NCBI GenBank assembly: GCA_944385595.1 | Contig: CALWXY010000137.1 | Span: forward strand, 1 to 9,989 | Length of the DNA stretch: 9,989 nt | Source: an uncultured Oscillospiraceae bacterium | GTDB lineage: Bacteria; Bacillota; Clostridia; Oscillospirales; Oscillospiraceae | Direction: 5' to 3' | Part shown: one piece after another, positions 7,084 to 9,989 of the stretch | Numbering within the stretch: the first letter of the stretch is position 1 | How the letters are laid out: each line of letters opens with the position of its first letter | The notes under the pieces: model-generated | Database searches by the model: none | Seen by the model: the letters and a program-made list of their open reading frames with translations, nothing else | Told to the model about the DNA's origin: nothing | Program-made: the position numbers and the translations under genes

Positions 7084-8250
7084 TTGAAGAGAGCAATTCT
7101 GATATTGTTTGCCGCCGCCGTGGCGCTGCTGGCCGGCTGTTCCTCTCTGCTTGAGAAGGAGTACTTCACAACCAGCGACTACGACCTCAGCGAGGAGCAG
7201 CCGCCAGTCGGCGATTTCGGGGCAATAGAGAGCTACTCCGAGCTGATGGACGCTCTGAACTCGCTCATAGCCTCGCACAGCGAAACCGCGCAGCTGCAGT
7301 TCAGCGGCTACGCCGGCAGCATAAGCGACGATCTCGCCGAGGCCTGCTGGCAGGTCAAATCGGCGACGGCGCTGGGCGCGTATATGGTCGACTATATCTC
7401 CTACGATATCAGCCGCATAGTCAGCTATTATCGGGCGACGGTGTATATAAACTACACCCGCAGCGAGGAGGAGATGGACGCCATCAGAACCATCGGCGCG
7501 GACAAAATAGCCGATACGGTGGTCGAGGCGGTGTCCTCCGGGGCGGAGAAGCTGGCCATACAGATTTACACCAGCTCCATCGACGTGGAGCTGATGGCCG
7601 AGCGCGTCCGGGACGCGCTGCTAGAGTCGCCGGGAGAGGTGGCCGTCATGCCGCAGGTCGAGGTGGAGGTATATTCCGGCTCGAACAACAGGCATATCTT
7701 CGACCTCAGCTTCGACTACGGCGTGGACAGCGCTGAGCTGAGCAGCATGAGCGCCCGCCTCAAGTCCTCGGTTGAGAGCGCTGCCGGAAGGATATCGCAG
7801 GACGACGCCTACAGCGTCTCCGTCCTCGCTGCGGGCGTCATCGGCTCGCTCAGCTCCTACGACGCCGATTACGACGGCGGAACCGCCTACGACGCGCTCG
7901 TGCTGGGCAGGGGAGGGAGCAGAGCACTCTCCATGGCCTACTCGGCGATTTGCAGCGCCAAAGGCATTGAGAATATGGTGGTGTCCGGCCTGCGCGACAA
8001 CGTCGAGCACTATTGGGTGCTGGTGAGGATAAACGACTGCTGGTACCATATCGACGTGACCGAGGCCATGCACCTCGGCTCCGGCACCGTGTTTCTGTTC
8101 ACGGATTCCGAGATGGCCTCGGAGTACCGCTGGGACGAGCTGAAATACCCGGCCTGCGAGGGGCCGTCGCTGTACAGGGGAGCGGAGGAGACGGCGCCGC
8201 CGTCCGCCGCTCCGTCCGAGCAGCCGATAGAGGAAGAAATTATAAATTAG
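7084..8250 (+). CDS. Lipoprotein with C-terminal transglutaminase-like domain lacking the catalytic Cys
   Basis: This is a 388-residue predicted lipoprotein anchored to the outer face of the membrane. The start is TTG at 7084, supported by GGAGAGGAG at 7068-7075 (8-nt spacing) and by the signal peptide it creates, with lipobox LLAG/C19. Residues about 45-255 are unrecognised; they include two similar-looking halves, around 57-125 and 160-250, each with a run of Ser/Ala-rich helix and a YxxS-type strand. Residues about 262-330 look like a transglutaminase-like (papain-fold) core: GGSRALSMAYSAICSAKGIENMVVSG, then EHYWVLVRI and CWYHIDVT. The expected Cys-His-Asp triad maps to Ser279, His309 and Asp324, so the nucleophilic cysteine is serine (AGC at 7918-7920). 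The tail (365-388) is Pro/Glu-rich. It may bind cell-wall peptide without cleaving it; that is inference. Its stop lies 3 bp before the tRNA promoter. Confidence 0.8.
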   Translation: MKRAILILFAAAVALLAGCSSLLEKEYFTTSDYDLSEEQPPVGDFGAIESYSELMDALNSLIASHSETAQLQFSGYAGSISDDLAEACWQVKSATALGAYMVDYISYDISRIVSYYRATVYINYTRSEEEMDAIRTIGADKIADTVVEAVSSGAEKLAIQIYTSSIDVELMAERVRDALLESPGEVAVMPQVEVEVYSGSNNRHIFDLSFDYGVDSAELSSMSARLKSSVESAAGRISQDDAYSVSVLAAGVIGSLSSYDADYDGGTAYDALVLGRGGSRALSMAYSAICSAKGIENMVVSGLRDNVEHYWVLVRINDCWYHIDVTEAMHLGSGTVFLFTDSEMASEYRWDELKYPACEGPSLYRGAEETAPPSAAPSEQPIEEEIIN

Positions 8251-8253
8251 GTA

Positions 8254-8281
8254 TTGACAATTTGTCCGATTCTGGTATAAT
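8254..8281 (+). promoter_or_regulatory. Promoter of tRNA-Gly
   Basis: A consensus housekeeping promoter is present. The -35 box TTGACA is at 8254-8259 and the -10 box TATAAT at 8276-8281, with a 16-bp spacer and an extended -10 TG at 8273-8274. Transcription should start near 8288, giving about 11 nt before the mature tRNA. The boxes begin 3 bp after the stop codon of the lipoprotein gene. Confidence 0.9.
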
Positions 8282-8299
8282 AACGCTTGTTCACGGGAC

Positions 8300-8375
8300 G
8301 CGGGCGTAGCTCATCCGGTAGAGCGCCACCTTGCCAAGGTGGAGGTAGCGAGTTCGAGCCTCGTCGCCCGCTCCA
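8300..8375 (+). tRNA. tRNA-Gly (anticodon GCC)
   Basis: This is a 76-nt cloverleaf. The acceptor stem is GCGGGCG (8300-8306) with CGCCCGC (8365-8371), fully paired. The D arm is GCTC/GAGC, and the anticodon stem CCACC/GGTGG encloses TTGCCAA with anticodon GCC. The T arm is GCGAG-TTCGAGC-CTCGT with one G-U pair. The discriminator is T8372 (U73), as expected for bacterial tRNA-Gly, and CCA is encoded at 8373-8375. It decodes GGC and GGT. It stands alone behind its own promoter, and a partly copied version of its 3' half lies about 150 bp downstream. Confidence 0.97.
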
Positions 8376-8418
8376 GAAAAAAGACACCACATCGTCAGAT
8401 GTGGTGTCTTTTTTCTGG
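8373..8418 (+). terminator. Intrinsic terminator of tRNA-Gly (perfect 21-bp inverted repeat)
   Basis: The left arm at 8373-8393 and the right arm at 8398-8418 are exact reverse complements over 21 bp, with loop GTCA. The core is GACACCACATC/GATGTGGTGTC, flanked by A6 on the left and T6 on the right, so it can terminate transcription in both directions. It should also end read-through from the long upstream gene cluster. The repeat starts inside the tRNA CCA triplet. Confidence 0.9.
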
Positions 8419-8433
8419 AATGAACAATGTGAC

Positions 8434-8453
8434 CGAACTCGCTGCCTCCACCT
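8434..8453 (-). repeat. Inverted partial copy of tRNA-Gly (20 nt)
   Basis: Read on the minus strand, these 20 bases match tRNA-Gly positions 8337-8356 (end of the anticodon stem, variable loop and start of the T arm) at 19 of 20 positions. The single difference is C for T in the variable loop. It is too short to be a gene. It forms the left flank of a foldback with the direct copy at 8480-8547. Confidence 0.8.
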
Positions 8454-8533
8454 GCGCCGGAGGCGCGTCAAATAACAAATGGAGGTGCGGGGTCCCCGCG
8501 AAGCGAGCTTCGCGGGGTGCGTTAGCGAGTTCG
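8434..8533. other. Putative tRNA-derived foldback (three-way) element
   Basis: The segment can fold into one compact structure. The outer stem is CGAACTCGCT (8434-8443) with AGCGAGTTCG (8524-8533), 10 bp perfect. The first branch is CCTCCA (8445-8450) with TGGAGG (8480-8485), capped by GCGCC/GGCGC (8454-8458 with 8462-8466). The second branch is the 10-bp hairpin at 8494-8517. Whether it is transcribed is unknown, since it lies behind a strong terminator and has no clear promoter. It could be a small palindromic repeat element, a structured RNA, or remnants of tRNA rearrangement. Confidence 0.45.
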
Positions 8534-8547
8534 AGCCTCGTCGCCCG
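8480..8547 (+). repeat. Direct copy of the tRNA-Gly 3' part, interrupted by a 37-nt hairpin insert
   Basis: TGGAGGT at 8480-8486 and the 24 nt at 8524-8547 reproduce contiguous tRNA-Gly sequence (8340-8346 and 8347-8370) without mismatch. Between them sit 37 extra bases, 8487-8523, placed where the tRNA has its variable loop. With T8523 included, the exact downstream repeat is 25 nt (8346-8370 against 8523-8547). The insert contains a 10-bp perfect hairpin, CCCCGCGAAG (8494-8503) with CTTCGCGGGG (8508-8517) and loop CGAG. An overlapping palindrome GCGGGG-T-CCCCGC (8487-8499) could compete with it. The copy lacks the 5' half of a tRNA and ends CGG instead of CTCCA, so it cannot make a tRNA. 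Confidence 0.8.
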
Positions 8548-8571
8548 GTTTTCTTCTAACACAAACCAAAA

Positions 8572-8597
8572 GGCTCCATCCCTTGCGGGGTGGAGCC
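8572..8597 (-). terminator. Leftward intrinsic terminator
   Basis: GGCTCCATCCC (8572-8582) pairs with GGGGTGGAGCC (8587-8597) across loop TTGC, with one G-U pair. Only the minus strand has a T-run after the stem (TTTT at 8568-8571), so it ends leftward transcripts. It may serve the DUF3786 gene about 180 bp away, or a shorter transcript starting near 8694. Confidence 0.75.
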
Positions 8598-8694
8598 TTA
8601 AGGTAGAAAAGAGAGGAGAATGAAGATAGGAGTGTTTAAACTTGCTTGGAGTATTGGAATGCTTGTCTCAATGTCTGTTCTGTATCCTGCCTGC
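8572..8694 (-). ncRNA. Possible small leftward RNA
   Basis: On the minus strand an extended -10 element TGCTATACT (8701-8709) is followed by about 120 nt without a plausible gene and then by the intrinsic terminator at 8572-8597. The would-be RNA contains a CU-rich stretch, CTCCTCTCTTTTC (8607-8619), of the kind that can pair with ribosome binding sites. No good -35 box is seen at the right distance. The call rests on the promoter element and terminator only. Confidence 0.25.
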
Positions 8695-8778
8695 GATTGT
8701 AGTATAGCATACCCCGAAATAAATTGATGGCGAGACTTGAAACAAATTGTGAAGAAATTTTGACCAATACGTTTTTCT
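8598..8778. other. AT-rich intergenic stretch without a convincing gene
   Basis: These 181 bases between the leftward terminator and the end of the DUF3786 gene are clearly more AT-rich than their surroundings. A 35-codon + strand frame (8620-8727) exists, but its AGGAG (8614-8618) lies only about 1 nt from the ATG and the peptide resembles nothing I know. GAAGAAA (8751-8757) and TTTCTTC (8774-8780) form a weak inverted repeat next to the DUF3786 stop, too AT-rich and loose to call a terminator. Together with 8376-8571 this makes about 400 bases without a protein gene. Confidence 0.5.
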
Positions 8779-9336
8779 TCAAAAATATGTGTCCAGAATT
8801 CGCAGAAGCTCCGCGGCGACGTACCAGGCGGTCTCGTACTTGATCACGGAAATCACGTCCTCGTCCCACAGTATACGCAGCGAGTCGGGGAATTCGTCGT
8901 CACCAATCCAGAGCTGCACCACAGCCGTGAGGCCGGGGAAAATCTCGATCTCATATGCGGCGTCGCCGACGGGGTAGGGGAGCCCGCCCAGAGCGCGGCA
9001 GGCCGCCTCAAATTTTGGCAAATCCCTAGCGTAGCGGCGCGCCCGCTCGCAGAGCATGAAGCCGTCGTCCACGCCCGGATGCACAGCGCCGGCGGTCAGC
9101 GGCCTTTTGCGTCCGCTGAGAAGCCTGGAGCGCCCGGGAGAGCTGAGATAGTCGTATATGCTGAGGCTGACGTTGAAGTTCGCCTCCTCGCCGCCGGAGG
9201 TGACGACGCCCGTCACGGGGTCGACAGTCCACTCGCGCGACAGAAAGCGCACTCTGATGGGAGAGCGCTGCCCGCGCCGAGAGGCCGCAAATAGTCTGCG
9301 GCAGTTTTCAAGCTGAATCTCGTAATTTCCGGCCAT
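8779..9336 (-). CDS. DUF3786-type protein
   Basis: This is a 185-residue soluble protein read leftward. I start it at the ATG whose complement is 9334-9336, because the minus strand shows GGAGGT 6 nt upstream and the protein then begins MAGNYEIQLENCRRLF, as DUF3786 proteins do. The frame continues upstream through the promoter and 5' region, which is not believable. Family-like blocks are FLSREWTVDPVTGVV (31-45), a middle helix RARRYARDLPKFEAACRALGG (98-118), and the C-terminal block GDAAYEIEIFPGLTAVVQLWIGDDEFPDSLRILWDE (124-159), including the typical W-x-G-D-x-E-F-P motif. DUF3786 has no firmly assigned activity; members occur mainly in anaerobes. It has no signal peptide or membrane segment. 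It is transcribed away from the T-box leader, from a back-to-back promoter region. Confidence 0.82.
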   Translation of the reverse strand: MAGNYEIQLENCRRLFAASRRGQRSPIRVRFLSREWTVDPVTGVVTSGGEEANFNVSLSIYDYLSSPGRSRLLSGRKRPLTAGAVHPGVDDGFMLCERARRYARDLPKFEAACRALGGLPYPVGDAAYEIEIFPGLTAVVQLWIGDDEFPDSLRILWDEDVISVIKYETAWYVAAELLRILDTYF

Positions 9337-9359
9337 GAAGCCACCTCCGATTTTAATAT

Positions 9360-9388
9360 ATCGTAGCACAGCCCGCCGCCGCAGACAA
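9360..9388 (-). promoter_or_regulatory. Probable promoter of the DUF3786 gene
   Basis: On the minus strand TTGTCT (complement of 9383-9388) is followed after 17 nt by TACGAT (complement of 9360-9365), with a TG one base before it (extended -10). Another AT-rich box, TATATT, lies at 9355-9360 but has no matching -35. Transcription would start close to 9353, leaving a leader of about 17 nt that carries the GGAGGT site. Confidence 0.55.
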
Positions 9389-9392
9389 GCTC

Positions 9393-9421
9393 TTGACAAA
9401 ATCAGGCAACGAGTTTATACT
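9393..9421 (+). promoter_or_regulatory. Promoter of the T-box leader and nhaC-family gene
   Basis: The -35 box TTGACA is at 9393-9398 and the -10 box TATACT at 9416-9421, with an ideal 17-bp spacer. The start is expected near A9428. The -35 boxes of this promoter and the leftward promoter are only 4 bp apart, so the two polymerases could compete. Confidence 0.88.
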
Positions 9422-9427
9422 GACAGC

Positions 9428-9710
9428 AAGTGAATATTGAACCTAAAGGCAGTGAAGAGAAGAGTAAGCCTCGAGATACGCTCAGAGAGCTCCCCATTTG
9501 GTGCGAGGGGAGTGCGGAAGGCCCGGCTGAACATGGTCTTGGAGCCGCCCCGCCGACTACTTTGTACAGGCAGGGACGGGCGCGCCCGTAACAGCGCAGG
9601 AGTATGATAGTACTCTGTGAGGCCCGAGGCCGCGAGGCGCGGGCGAAACAAGGTGGTACCGCGGTAATTTTATCGCCCTTGATTATTATCAGGGGCGTTT
9701 ATTTTTTGCC
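9428..9710 (+). promoter_or_regulatory. T-box riboswitch leader (probable tRNA-Met sensor)
   Basis: The leader shows the T-box landmarks in order. AGTA (9463-9466) forms one side of the specifier loop, closed by AGCC (9467-9470) with GGCT (9525-9528). AGAGAG (9484-9489) is followed by an apical stem CTCCCC/GGGGAG (9490-9495 with 9507-9512) with GGTG in its loop. GAA (9529-9531) then precedes the specifier, which is ATG (9533-9535) or CAT (9532-9534). The T-box AAGGTGGTACCGCG lies at about 9650-9663. Its TGGT pairs with the tRNA 3' end; the final T calls for discriminator A73, present in tRNA-Met but not in tRNA-His (C73), so I favour ATG. Uncharged tRNA should stabilise the antiterminator and allow transport gene expression on amino acid starvation. 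Confidence 0.93.
9674..9707 (+). terminator. T-box regulated terminator
   Basis: CGCCCTTGAT (9674-9683) pairs with ATCAGGGGCG (9688-9697), with one G-U pair and loop TATT, followed by TTTATTTTTT (9698-9707). Its left arm contains the CCCTT that would otherwise pair with the AAGG upstream of the T-box bulge, so terminator and antiterminator are mutually exclusive. Confidence 0.9.
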
Positions 9711-9732
9711 CCGGAAAGCGGAGGAGATATCC

Positions 9733-9989
9733 ATGAAAAGAAACTACTCAGCACTTCTGCCCATCGCCGTGTTCCTCGTCTTTTACCTCGGAGCGGGCAT
9801 AGCCTTCGGCGACTTCTACGTCATGCCCGCCATAGTCGGCTTCCTGATTGCGCTGTTCGTCGCCTTCCTGCAGAACCCGAAGCTCAGCTTCGATGAGAAG
9901 GTGCGCGTCGTGGCCACCGGTCTCGCCGATGACAACATCATAACCATGTGCCTGATTTTCCTCACCGCCGGCGCGTTCTCCGGCATTGT
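9733..9989 (+). CDS. NhaC-family transporter, probable methionine transporter (5' part)
   Basis: The first 85 codons of a membrane transporter are present; the gene runs off the right edge. The ATG at 9733 has AGGAG at 9722-9726 (6-nt spacing). Two hydrophobic segments (about residues 7-25 and 28-47) are followed by a basic and acidic loop with NPKLSFDEKVRVVATGLADDNIITMCLIFLTAGAFSG, which resembles the N-terminal region of NhaC-superfamily Na+/H+ antiporters. In Clostridia, T-box or S-box controlled members of this superfamily are assigned as amino acid transporters (MetT for methionine, TyrT for tyrosine). Here the leader points to Met, because no TAC codon sits at the specifier position. 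The substrate is inferred from regulation alone, and no symbol is given because the gene is partial. Confidence 0.85.
   Translation, partial: MKRNYSALLPIAVFLVFYLGAGIAFGDFYVMPAIVGFLIALFVAFLQNPKLSFDEKVRVVATGLADDNIITMCLIFLTAGAFSGI

Noticed and set aside
8434..8597. CRISPR array
   Set aside because: The repeats are tRNA copies, palindromes and a terminator, with two copies of unequal content and no regular spacers.
8287..8623. Short + strand frames covering the tRNA, terminator and repeats (62 and 94 codons)
   Set aside because: They are translations of the tRNA and its copies, giving the same SSSLVAR peptide twice; no protein role is likely.
8620..8727. 35-codon frame in the AT-rich stretch
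   Set aside because: AGGAG lies only about 1 nt from the ATG, too close for efficient initiation, and the peptide has no recognisable feature; kept only as a remark in the intergenic entry.
9337..9399. Extended N-terminus for the DUF3786 gene from 9399
   Set aside because: It would run through the promoter boxes and the GGAGGT site, and the family N-terminus begins at MAGNYEI.
9415..9651. Minus-strand 78-codon frame opposite the T-box leader
   Set aside because: It lies entirely over a structured RNA leader and has no ribosome binding site or family resemblance that I can see.

Overview
The window looks like a chromosomal segment of a GC-rich anaerobic Firmicute, most likely class Clostridia (Oscillospirales-type). 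This is inferred from the two-subunit iron-sulfur L-serine dehydratase, a stalk-domain exoprotein, YitT and LUD-domain proteins, a Clostridia-type GyrA/ParC paralogue, a T-box leader and an NhaC-family transporter. Shine-Dalgarno sites are strong and starts include ATG, GTG and TTG. The AUA codon is used unusually often for isoleucine.

Region 1 (1-8250) holds eight genes on the + strand with gaps or overlaps of -4 to about +21 bp and no visible terminator inside, so it could be one long transcript. In order: the 3' end of sdaAB and all of sdaAA (L-serine to pyruvate plus ammonia); a secreted stalk-domain protein and an overlapping small membrane-anchored protein; a type IIA topoisomerase A subunit; a YitT/DUF2179 membrane protein; a LUD-domain protein with a four-cysteine tail; and a lipoprotein ending in a transglutaminase-like fold whose catalytic Cys position is Ser. 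The functions are mixed, so I read this as a co-directional cluster, not one pathway.

Region 2 (8251-8778) starts with a consensus promoter, tRNA-Gly(GCC) with encoded CCA, and a perfect 21-bp inverted-repeat terminator that begins inside the CCA. It is followed by about 100 bp of tRNA-derived debris: an inverted copy of 20 nt of the tRNA, then a direct copy of its 3' part interrupted by a 37-nt hairpin-forming insert. Together these can fold into a three-way structure. A leftward terminator and an AT-rich stretch without a convincing gene follow.

Region 3 (8779-9989) has a leftward DUF3786-type gene. Back to back with it is a rightward promoter driving a full T-box riboswitch leader and the first 85 codons of an NhaC-family transporter. 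The specifier-loop geometry and the T-box base facing the tRNA discriminator favour tRNA-Met (ATG) over the adjacent CAT reading, suggesting a methionine transporter (MetT-like).

No CRISPR array, insertion sequence, phage gene or complete unknown defence system is visible. The most unusual items are the tRNA-derived foldback element, the Cys-to-Ser transglutaminase-like lipoprotein, and the unpaired topoisomerase subunit with altered quinolone-region residues.
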